DNA of 38,505 nt from Campylobacter sp. GTDB lineage: Bacteria > Campylobacterota > Campylobacteria > Campylobacterales > Campylobacteraceae. A program made the translations under genes and the position numbers. Below are positions 7,819 through 14,926 of the stretch, piece by piece; position 1 is the stretch's first letter; every line of letters starts with the position of its first letter. The DNA lies in the NCBI RefSeq assembly GCF_030528245.1, contig NZ_JAUMZG010000011.1, forward strand, positions 1 to 38,505. Reading direction: 5' to 3'. The notes under the pieces were generated by a model. It was not told the origin of the DNA. It did no database searches and was given only the letters and a program-made list of their open reading frames with translations.

Positions 7819-9234
7819 ATGAAAAAGCTTTTTTTATCGCTCGGTTTGGTGGGCGTTGTGTTGGCAGCGAGTATAGAATTCAACGAAGCAAATCCCAAAC
7901 TAGAGCGCGTAAATCCCGCTCAGGGCAACATCGTGCTTTCTTATCAGGATGTGATCAAGGAAGTCAAAAAATCCGTGGTCAATATCTCCACCTCAAGGAC
8001 AATTATGCGGGGGAATTCTCCCCTTGATGATTTTTTCAACGATCCCTACTTCAAGCAATTTTTTGGCTTTGATCCCTTCCAAAGAGGCAGACGCAGTGAG
8101 AAAGAAGTTATCGCCTCTGTGGGCTCTGGCGTGATCATCTCAAAAGACGGTTATATCGTAACCAACAACCACGTGGTAGAAAATACCGAAACCATCACCG
8201 TGAGCCTACCCGGCAGCGATAATGAATATAAGGCCAAGCTCATCGGCACGGATCCGAAGACCGATTTGGCCGTGATTAAGATCGAGGCGAGTGGTCTTTT
8301 GGCGGTGAGTTTTTCGGATTCTGATGCGGTGATGGAGGGGGATGTTGTGTTTGCTTTGGGCAATCCTTTCGGCGTGGGATTTAGCGTAACAAGCGGGATC
8401 ATTTCAGCGCTCAACAAAGACAACATAGGCCTCAACCAATACGAAAATTTCATCCAAACGGACGCCTCCATCAACCCCGGAAATTCCGGCGGGGCACTAG
8501 TGGATACGCGCGGAGCCTTGGTGGGCATTAACTCAGCGATCCTATCGCGCGGCGGCGGGAATAACGGCATAGGCTTTGCCATCCCTTCAAATATGGTCAA
8601 AGATGTGGCGAAAAAGCTCATCGAAAAGGGCAAGGTTGAAAGGGGCTTTTTGGGCGTGGTCATCGCGCCCCTGCAGGCTGAAACGAAGAAGGTCTATAAA
8701 AATAGCGAGGGCGCCCTGATAACCGATGTGCAAAAGGGATCTTCTGCGGATGCGGCGGGGCTTAAGCGTGGTGATTTGGTTATAAGGGTCAATGGCAAGG
8801 CGATCAAGAGCCCGAGTGATTTGAGAAACTACATCGGCACCTTAGAGCCCAATCAAAACATCACTTTGGTCTATGAGAGGGAGGGGGCTGAGAAGACGAT
8901 AAATTTCATCCTAAAGAGCGATGAGAGCGTGAAAAATGAGGGCAAGCAGGAGAATTTGATCGAGGGCTTGAGCCTGAGGGAGCTTGATGCGAATTTGAGG
9001 CAGAAACTGGGCTTTGCTAGCGATATTAACGGCGTCTTGGTCGAGGCGGTGAAGGAGAAGAGCCGGGCGCAGATGGCGGGCTTTAAACGCGGTGATATCA
9101 TCATAGGGGTGGGTCAGGCTGAGGTGAAAAATTTGAAGGATTTGGGTCAAATTTTGAAAGAAGAGGCGAAGAAAAACTGGGTGAAAATTTGGGTGTATCG
9201 CGGGGGCGTGGTAACCCTGCTCGTGCTTAAGTGA
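7819..9234 (+). CDS. htrA: Periplasmic serine protease/chaperone HtrA (DegP family)
   Basis: The 471-residue protein follows C. jejuni HtrA over its whole length. It has a signal peptide of about 17 residues (MKKLFLSLGLVGVVLAA), a trypsin-like domain with catalytic H118, D149 and S223 (in NPGNSGG), then two PDZ domains near residues 265-355 and 370-471. HtrA degrades or refolds misfolded periplasmic proteins; in C. jejuni it is also secreted and cleaves E-cadherin. I chose ATG 7819 because the AAGG box at 7809-7812 lies six bases upstream and a signal peptide starts there. The frame is open back to 7672, but that part overlaps the promoter. cprR follows after 62 bases. Confidence 0.96.
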   Translation: MKKLFLSLGLVGVVLAASIEFNEANPKLERVNPAQGNIVLSYQDVIKEVKKSVVNISTSRTIMRGNSPLDDFFNDPYFKQFFGFDPFQRGRRSEKEVIASVGSGVIISKDGYIVTNNHVVENTETITVSLPGSDNEYKAKLIGTDPKTDLAVIKIEASGLLAVSFSDSDAVMEGDVVFALGNPFGVGFSVTSGIISALNKDNIGLNQYENFIQTDASINPGNSGGALVDTRGALVGINSAILSRGGGNNGIGFAIPSNMVKDVAKKLIEKGKVERGFLGVVIAPLQAETKKVYKNSEGALITDVQKGSSADAAGLKRGDLVIRVNGKAIKSPSDLRNYIGTLEPNQNITLVYEREGAEKTINFILKSDESVKNEGKQENLIEGLSLRELDANLRQKLGFASDINGVLVEAVKEKSRAQMAGFKRGDIIIGVGQAEVKNLKDLGQILKEEAKKNWVKIWVYRGGVVTLLVLK

Positions 9235-9296
9235 TGTTTTCTTTTTGTTATGGATTGGAATTTAAAATAAACTGAATTTAATGTGAAGGGAGAGGG

Positions 9297-9971
9297 ATGA
9301 CCAATATTCTTATGATAGAGGATGATTTGGAGTTGGCGGAGATCACGGCCGAATACTTGCAAAAATTTGACATGCAGGTGGACATAGCGCATGAGCCATA
9401 CATCGGGCTTTCTAAGCTTGCTTTAAAGGAGTATCAGCTCATCATTTTGGATTTGTCCCTGCCGGGGCTTGATGGGCTTGAGGTTTGTGAGGAAATTCGC
9501 AAAAAATACGACACGCCCATCATCATCTCAAGCGCCAGACATGACATCAGCGATAAGGTCAATGCTCTGGATCTTGGTGCGGACGATTACCTGCCTAAGC
9601 CCTACAATCCTAAGGAGCTTCAGGCGAGGATTAAGAGTCATTTGAGGCGCATCGTGCATACCAAAAACACTCTGGCAAAGACCATCAAGGACCTCATTTA
9701 TGACCAATACAAGCACATCATCACGATGAAGGGGCAGGAGCTTGTGCTGACGAACGCGGAATTTGACATCCTAAGCTACCTCATCAAAAAAGAGGGCGGC
9801 GTGGTGAGCCGCGAGGAGCTGGTGTATAACTGCTCAAGCATCAGCGAGGATAGCTCCAATAAAAGCATCGATGTCATCATCAGCCGCATCCGTCAAAAAA
9901 TGGGCGATGATCCTAAAACTCCAAAATACATCCACTCCATACGCGGCATAGGCTATAAGCTTACGCAATGA
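9297..9971 (+). CDS. cprR: Response regulator CprR (OmpR family)
   Basis: The 224-residue protein has a receiver domain with the acidic pocket D9/D10, phospho-acceptor D52 and K101. It is followed by an OmpR-type winged-helix DNA-binding domain from about residue 130 that ends in IHSIRGIGYKLTQ. The strong AAGGGAGAGGG box before ATG 9297 fixes the start. The adjacent sensor kinase and upstream htrA reproduce the C. jejuni order htrA-cprR-cprS. There the system controls envelope and biofilm-related genes including htrA, and the regulator is reported as essential. The cprS start overlaps the stop (ATGA). Confidence 0.92.
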   Translation: MTNILMIEDDLELAEITAEYLQKFDMQVDIAHEPYIGLSKLALKEYQLIILDLSLPGLDGLEVCEEIRKKYDTPIIISSARHDISDKVNALDLGADDYLPKPYNPKELQARIKSHLRRIVHTKNTLAKTIKDLIYDQYKHIITMKGQELVLTNAEFDILSYLIKKEGGVVSREELVYNCSSISEDSSNKSIDVIISRIRQKMGDDPKTPKYIHSIRGIGYKLTQ

Positions 9972-11209
9972 ACCGCTCCTCCATTTTCTACACCATCACT
10001 TTTATTTTTATCTTCGCGGGGGTGAGCGTCATCCTCGCCTTTTCATGGCTCATAGCTTATGACCAGCAAATTTACACAAAAGAGCTAAATGCCAAATACT
10101 CCCTCATCGCCAATGCTAGAATTTTATACCTAAGCGGTGTGATTGATGCGCAAGAATTTGAAGCGCATACGAAAAATCACGACAAAATGCTAAGGATCGA
10201 GGCGCCTGAGGATATCGAAGAAATCATCACAACGGGAGAAATTCTAGCCAATGAAAAAATAAAAAATGGCAGGGTGGAAATCATCTCCTTCAACAACGGC
10301 GTTTATCTTAATATCGTCTATGATGGTCAAATTTATCTTTATGAGGATCAGGACTATCAAAGCTATCGCTACATCATACTCAAGCTGGCGGCTTTGGCTG
10401 TTTTTTGCATGCTGATCGTGCTTTATGCCTTCATTTTAAGGAAGCTCAGACCCCTAAGGAGGCTCAAAAAACAGATCGATAAATTCGCACAGGGCAAGCT
10501 CCATGAGGTCGAGGATGTGAGTGCGGGGGTGGATGAAATTTCGCAAGTTTCGAGCGCTTTTTATCAGGCGATCTTGCAAATTCGCAAGCTCAATCAGTCG
10601 CGTCAGTTTTTTTTAAGGAATATGATGCACGAGCTCAAAACTCCCATCACTAAGGGCTTGATAACGCTAGAGATGCTTGAAAGCGACAAGTATAGGGAGA
10701 GGCTTGAAAATATCTTCAACCGCCTTGAAATCCTCATCAATGAATTCGCCGCTATCGAGCAGATCACCTCAGGAGCGGCCTTCATCAACCGCAAAAAATA
10801 CAATATCTTGGATGTTTTGGACGAGGCAAAGGAAATCGCCATGAGCGATGATAGTAAAATTCGCATTTTTATGGGGGAGAGTTTTTTTATCAATGTGGAT
10901 TTCAAGCTCTTCACCACGGCCATTAAAAATATGATCGATAATGCCCTCAAGTACTCAGAAGACGGTTTTGTGCAGATTGATATTATGGAGGATTACCTTT
11001 GCTTTAAAAATCGCGGCACAGAGCTTAACAACACCCTAGAATACTACACTCAGGCTTTCACTCAGGGCTCCAGGCAAAAGTCAAGCTTTGGTTTGGGGCT
11101 TTACATCGTAAATACCATCCTAGAAACGCACGATATGGAGCTTGATTATGGTTATGAGGACGGGGTGAATTTGTTTTATTTTAGGGGGCTTGAAAAGATA
11201 AAGGAGTGA
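9968..11209 (+). CDS. cprS: Sensor histidine kinase CprS
   Basis: The 413-residue kinase has an N-terminal membrane helix near residues 9-30, a periplasmic sensor loop of about 105 residues, a second helix near 137-157, and a HAMP-like linker. The phospho-acceptor H221 is in MMHELKTP, and the ATPase domain shows the N box (DNALKYS) and G box (SFGLGLYI). It should phosphorylate CprR; the periplasmic signal is unknown. Its ATG overlaps the cprR stop (ATGA). The gene ends directly against the 3' end of the convergent MFS gene with no base between the two stop codons, leaving no room for a separate terminator. Confidence 0.9.
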   Translation: MNRSSIFYTITFIFIFAGVSVILAFSWLIAYDQQIYTKELNAKYSLIANARILYLSGVIDAQEFEAHTKNHDKMLRIEAPEDIEEIITTGEILANEKIKNGRVEIISFNNGVYLNIVYDGQIYLYEDQDYQSYRYIILKLAALAVFCMLIVLYAFILRKLRPLRRLKKQIDKFAQGKLHEVEDVSAGVDEISQVSSAFYQAILQIRKLNQSRQFFLRNMMHELKTPITKGLITLEMLESDKYRERLENIFNRLEILINEFAAIEQITSGAAFINRKKYNILDVLDEAKEIAMSDDSKIRIFMGESFFINVDFKLFTTAIKNMIDNALKYSEDGFVQIDIMEDYLCFKNRGTELNNTLEYYTQAFTQGSRQKSSFGLGLYIVNTILETHDMELDYGYEDGVNLFYFRGLEKIKE

Positions 11210-12403
11210 TTAAATTTTGAGGTATTTTTTGTAAAACCACTGCCAGTAAAATCCCGCAAAGATGAAAATCATCCCCAAAAGAGCCGTGATCATCTGCAAA
11301 TTCAATCCAAGCTCAAACAAAAATCCCATAAGCTGAGAAATCATAGCCGAGAAGCTAAGATAGACCATATCCGTGTAAGCGATGACGCGCCCGTAGAATT
11401 TTTTGTCGCAGTTTTTTTGTATGGCCGTGTAGGTGAAGGCCCAAAGCGAGGAGGTGCAAAAACCCGCCGCGAGGAGGCCGATGAAGCTTAAATAAAAATT
11501 AAATTGCGTCAGGGCCCAAAGTAAAATTCCAAATCCTTGCCCGAGGTAGAGGAAAACGATGATTTTATCCCTGACGAAGCGGCTGAGGATGATGGGCCCT
11601 AGGATGAGGGAGCAGGCGCGAACGGCGTTTAAAAAGCCGATCACAAGCCCGGCGGATAAAAGTTCTTTATAGCTGTGCTGGGCTAAGAGCGCGACGAGGG
11701 TCTCATAGGCGGTGAGTCCCAAAAAGGCGTGCAGGAGGATGAGGTGGGAAATTTTTTTATTGCCCAGAACATAAAAAAAGCCTTCTTTAATCATCGTCAA
11801 AAATTTGTCCTGAGTTTTTTGCGCGAAGTCCGGGATGCTAAGATAAAGCAGCAAGATGATGCCGATGGCGACCAAAAAGCAGTCGAACAAAAAGGCAAAC
11901 TGGACGCCGAAAAAGTGGATGAAAATCCCCGCGCTCGCCATCGAAGCCGTGTAGGAAACCGCCCAAATGATGCTGTGAATTTCGTTAGCTAGCCTTAGTT
12001 CTGCTGGCTTTAAAAGCTTGGCAAGGAGGCTCATCTCGGCTTGAAAATAAATGCAAGCGACGCAGAATCTTGAAAAAATCAAAACGAACAAAAGCCACAG
12101 CATCGTAAGGTCTGTGACGAAAATGAGGAAAAAAATGCAAAAAAGCTCCACGCTTATCATGCTAAGGAGGAGTTTTTTGGGCTTGTTTCTCTCCACAATC
12201 ACGCCATTGATGGGCGCTAGCAAAACTCCCGGCAAAAAGGCAAGCATCGCGCTTGTGGCTGTGGCCCAGGTGGGGGCATTAAGCTCGACGAGCAGGGTGA
12301 AAACACCCGTTTGAGAAAACCAGGCTCCGAAGTAGACGATAAACTGGACAAGGCTTAAAATTCTTATGTTTTTGTTGTTTTTGAGTAGGCCGATGTGATT
12401 CAT
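11210..12403 (-). CDS. MFS transporter (EntS-like / MFS_3 type)
   Basis: The 397-residue protein has about 12 hydrophobic helices and a typical MFS loop 2-3 signature around residues 56-76 (APINGVIVERNKPKKLLL). The overall pattern resembles the enterobactin-exporter/multidrug branch (MFS_3). The substrate is unknown. The start ATG at 12401-12403 has no purine-rich box before it. A TATAAT lies only six bases upstream, suggesting a leaderless message. The gene is divergent from the heme oxygenase gene and convergent with cprS. Confidence 0.82.
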   Translation of the reverse strand: MNHIGLLKNNKNIRILSLVQFIVYFGAWFSQTGVFTLLVELNAPTWATATSAMLAFLPGVLLAPINGVIVERNKPKKLLLSMISVELFCIFFLIFVTDLTMLWLLFVLIFSRFCVACIYFQAEMSLLAKLLKPAELRLANEIHSIIWAVSYTASMASAGIFIHFFGVQFAFLFDCFLVAIGIILLLYLSIPDFAQKTQDKFLTMIKEGFFYVLGNKKISHLILLHAFLGLTAYETLVALLAQHSYKELLSAGLVIGFLNAVRACSLILGPIILSRFVRDKIIVFLYLGQGFGILLWALTQFNFYLSFIGLLAAGFCTSSLWAFTYTAIQKNCDKKFYGRVIAYTDMVYLSFSAMISQLMGFLFELGLNLQMITALLGMIFIFAGFYWQWFYKKYLKI

Positions 12404-12649
12404 TGCAAAATTATAGTAAAAATTTCACAAAATTAAGGGTTGATTTTAAAGAATTTGCGGAATTTAAAGGCTCTTTTCTTGCGAAACGATGGCCCTGTGG
12501 ATCCTTTGTGAGGGCGGGGGTTGATCGTCTAAAATCACCGATGAAAAAGGCTTTGGCGATAAGTTTGTCATGCTAAAGGACTTGGTGGCATTGGTGGGTG
12601 GTTTGTGAATTCATACTAGAATTTATTTTAATTTAAGAAAGGATCAAAA
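12404..12649 (+). other. Divergent intergenic region with no supportable gene
   Basis: These 246 bases lie between the MFS and heme oxygenase genes. Only very short open frames occur, for instance 11-codon runs beginning near 12489 and 12541. A TAGAAT at 12617-12622 could be the -10 of the heme oxygenase gene, whose AAGAAAGGA box sits at 12635-12643. I found no convincing Fur box, although heme oxygenase genes of this type are usually iron-repressed. Confidence 0.4.
12410..12415 (-). promoter_or_regulatory. -10 element (TATAAT) abutting the MFS start codon
   Basis: A perfect TATAAT on the minus strand at 12415-12410 is separated from ATG 12403 by six bases. Initiation the usual six to seven bases downstream would fall on the A of the start codon, giving a leaderless transcript. 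No Shine-Dalgarno sequence is present between them. Confidence 0.45.
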
Positions 12650-13402
12650 ATGAATTTTGAAGGCATTATTTCCCATATGAACGCGCATCACAGGGCGAAT
12701 TTGGTGGATCTTTGTAAAAAATTTGGCGGGCTTGATGAGGTGCGGGAGGTGTTTTTGAAAAGCGTGGATTTTAACGGGCTAGACATCGTTTATAATGGGG
12801 ACGAAATTTTGCGCGTAGAATTCCCACAAAAAGCCGATGAAAGCACGATTAAAGATACGATCATCACGCTTTGTATGGGTGCAAAAAGCACGGGAGATAC
12901 CAGCGGAGTGGAGAAGGAGCTTAAAGAATTCATGCTAAGTTTTAACTCCGTTTGTCTAGCGACCCTCAACGTAAGGGGCGAGGTTGTCTGCTCTTATGCG
13001 CCTTTTGTCAGCACGCAGTGGGGAAATTACATTTACATTAGCGAGGCTGGGGAGCATTTTGAAAATATCAAAACAAATCCCAACAACATAGAAATAATGT
13101 TTTTAGAGGATGAAAGCAAAGCCGCTTCGGTGATTTTGCGCAAAAGGCTTCGCTACAGGAGTCGGGCTTCTTTTTTAGAAAGGGGGGAGGAATTTGATAA
13201 AGTTTATGATGAATTTGAAAGGCAAACAGGAGGCGAGGGAGGCATTAAGACTATACGCAAAATGCTTGATTTTCACCTAGTGAAGCTTGAATTTATCAAG
13301 GGGCGTTTTGTGAAGGGCTTTGGCGAGGCCTTTGACATCGAGGGGGATAAAATCACGCAGGTGGGTGCGAAAAATCCGCATCAATTCCCGCACAGGCCTT
13401 AG
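12650..13402 (+). CDS. hugZ: HugZ/ChuZ-type heme oxygenase
   Basis: The 250-residue protein fits the HugZ family (split-barrel flavin-like fold). It has the N-terminal HMNAHHRANL segment with H9, H13 and H14, a central pyridoxamine-oxidase-like barrel around residues 85-175, and a C-terminal His pair (H244, H248) near the heme-ligating His of the H. pylori and C. jejuni enzymes. It should open heme to release iron in the cytoplasm. In C. jejuni the gene (chuZ, Cj1613c) is next to chuABCD heme uptake genes. Here it stands alone between an MFS transporter and the flagellar flgPQ block. The next gene converges on it, 40 bases away. Confidence 0.9.
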   Translation: MNFEGIISHMNAHHRANLVDLCKKFGGLDEVREVFLKSVDFNGLDIVYNGDEILRVEFPQKADESTIKDTIITLCMGAKSTGDTSGVEKELKEFMLSFNSVCLATLNVRGEVVCSYAPFVSTQWGNYIYISEAGEHFENIKTNPNNIEIMFLEDESKAASVILRKRLRYRSRASFLERGEEFDKVYDEFERQTGGEGGIKTIRKMLDFHLVKLEFIKGRFVKGFGEAFDIEGDKITQVGAKNPHQFPHRP

Positions 13403-13442
13403 GGGCATGGCGCTTTTTCCCTCAGCTTTCCCCGTTTCCCCC

Positions 13443-13847
13443 CTAAGGCAGTAAAAATTCGTATTCATAGACCCTTGATTCTAGCTTTTGGGCTAAGTTT
13501 TTTAAGGCGGCGTTGAGTGCGCTCAAATGCCCCTTGTAGTCTTTGTCTTGGGCTTTTGCGGGGGTATTCATCGTGCCTTTATCGCTAAAGCCCTGAAAAT
13601 GCGCTTTGATGTCGTAGAATGCGGCGTTTAGGAGGTAGTTTGCTTCGTTTTTTGCCTGCGCGTGGTAGTGCTTGAAAAGCTCCTTGCCCGCTTCAAGCAG
13701 AGCCTTAGCCTCAGGGGAGAATTTTAGCGGGGCGGTGGGGATGAAGCTTGGCAGTGGCTTGGTGGGCTTGATTTCGTCCTTGTTAAAGGGCAGGGTGTCA
13801 TTTTTGCCCTCATCTTGCTTGACTTTACCCTGCAAAAATTCAAGCAT
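13443..13847 (-). CDS. Hypothetical protein, probably the C-terminal relic of a larger gene
   Basis: From ATG 13847 the frame gives 134 residues with no known motif, mostly helical after a Pro-rich linker, ending ESRVYEYEFLLP. The frame stays open upstream to a stop at 13941-13943, adding about 31 residues of protein-like sequence (such as INHFIPFTEKELGAAEAFSS) but no ATG, GTG or TTG. There is no clear ribosome-binding site. This looks like the tail of a larger protein whose 5' part was deleted against the end of flgQ. The style of the sequence reminds me of the C-terminal parts of large restriction-modification proteins, but that is a weak recollection. Confidence 0.5.
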   Translation of the reverse strand: MLEFLQGKVKQDEGKNDTLPFNKDEIKPTKPLPSFIPTAPLKFSPEAKALLEAGKELFKHYHAQAKNEANYLLNAAFYDIKAHFQGFSDKGTMNTPAKAQDKDYKGHLSALNAALKNLAQKLESRVYEYEFLLP

Positions 13848-13932
13848 AAAATGCGAGCTGAAGGCTTCGGCTGCGCCAAGCTCTTTTTCGGTGAAGGGGA
13901 TGAAGTGATTGATGCCCTTTTTGCACGAAATT

Positions 13933-14376
13933 CTATTTTTTTAAAAATATCGTGGCCACATTTTCGCCAAATTCCACGCTAAAACGCAGGGGTAGAATTT
14001 TCACATAGGTCTCGCTTTGTGCCTCAAGCAGGTCCGTCCTGATGAGGTCCTTGACGCTGATTTTCGCGCTGATAAAACACTCACTGAGCGCATCTTTGTG
14101 TGAATTTAAGAAGGCTAGTTTTTCCATTTTTGACATGGAGCCATCCACAAGGCCCAAGCCAGTGCGAGGCAAGCGCCGCAGGTCCTCGGGCGTATAACCA
14201 AGCTCACAAACATACTCATCCACGAAGCCCTCGCTTCGCGTCATCGCTATGGATAAATTCTGGCTTTGATGAAAAAGTATGTAATTTTTGCTTGAAAGCT
14301 CCGCCCAAAAGATAAACTCATCCTGTGCAAAAAGCCTCAAGCTCAGTAAAATCAGTAAGCAAACAATTCTTTCCAC
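13933..14376 (-). CDS. flgQ: Flagellar motility protein FlgQ
   Basis: The 147-residue protein has a signal peptide (MERIVCLLILLSLRLFA) and no transmembrane segment after it. Directly downstream of the FlgP lipoprotein gene it matches C. jejuni FlgQ (Cj1025c), needed for motility and for the stability of FlgP in the outer-membrane basal disk. The start is a GTG at 14374-14376, 25 bases inside flgP, so the two are co-translated. Identification rests on gene order, size and export signal more than on any motif. Expression should follow the sigma-54 promoter upstream of flgP. Confidence 0.8.
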   Translation of the reverse strand: MERIVCLLILLSLRLFAQDEFIFWAELSSKNYILFHQSQNLSIAMTRSEGFVDEYVCELGYTPEDLRRLPRTGLGLVDGSMSKMEKLAFLNSHKDALSECFISAKISVKDLIRTDLLEAQSETYVKILPLRFSVEFGENVATIFLKK

Positions 14377-14867
14377 TTTTCAGCATCGATTTTAAGTTCT
14401 AAATTCACGCGGTAAAGCCCCTGATTGAAATTTTCATCGATAATGCTAGCATTTTTGATGAGACCATTGATCTGCGCGGTGATGGTGGAGCTTTGTAGCA
14501 TCGCATCTTTGACCGTATCCTTGCCGTTGATTTTCACGCCATAGAGCTTACTGGCAAGCTGCCGATAGCCGTCCGTAATCGCCGCTCTTTTGGCCAAAGC
14601 CAAAGCCTGCGCTGAGGATACCGTATTCAAAGGCGCGATCCCCTCACCCACAGCCGTAAAACTAAGCTCACTATCCATTTCATTGTAGGGAGCTATCATT
14701 TTCTCCTCGCGAATAATATCGCGCACATCGTCCTTGTCGATCTTCTGCACGACAACATCGGGGCTTACATTTGCATTAGCAACGCCTGATTTGGAGGCAT
14801 TTTTTGCACTTGGGACGCACCCACCAAAAATCCCTGCTACAACGAGCATAAAAAACAAATTTTTCAT
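14352..14867 (-). CDS. flgP: Flagellar basal-disk lipoprotein FlgP (LPP20 family)
   Basis: The 171-residue protein starts with a lipoprotein signal ending in the lipobox FGGC (Cys17). It carries an LPP20-type domain over roughly residues 78-165 with ALALAKRAAITDGYRQLASK. In C. jejuni FlgP (Cj1026c) builds the large basal disk under the outer membrane that widens the stator ring and raises torque, and flgP mutants are non-motile. It lies immediately after gyrA, but a clear sigma-54 promoter in the 59-base gap gives it separate flagellar control. flgQ overlaps its 3' end. Confidence 0.9.
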   Translation of the reverse strand: MKNLFFMLVVAGIFGGCVPSAKNASKSGVANANVSPDVVVQKIDKDDVRDIIREEKMIAPYNEMDSELSFTAVGEGIAPLNTVSSAQALALAKRAAITDGYRQLASKLYGVKINGKDTVKDAMLQSSTITAQINGLIKNASIIDENFNQGLYRVNLELKIDAEKWKELFAY

Positions 14868-14902
14868 ATTGACACCTTCAAATATTGTGATTCAATCATA
14901 AA

Positions 14903-14919
14903 AAGCAATAAGCGTTCCA
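14903..14919 (-). promoter_or_regulatory. Sigma-54 promoter of flgPQ
   Basis: The minus strand reads TGGAACGCTTATTGCTT. GG (-24) and GC (-12) are separated by exactly ten bases and the flanking bases match the RpoN consensus TGGAAC-N5-TTGCTT. The predicted transcript would start near 14893, about 26 bases before the flgP ATG. C. jejuni flgP is known to be expressed through the FlgSR/sigma-54 cascade. Confidence 0.9.
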
Positions 14920-14926
14920 AAATCAA

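Noticed and set aside
12404..12649. Possible small genes in the MFS/hugZ gap
   Set aside because: Only frames of about a dozen codons exist, with no ribosome sites or recognisable sequence.
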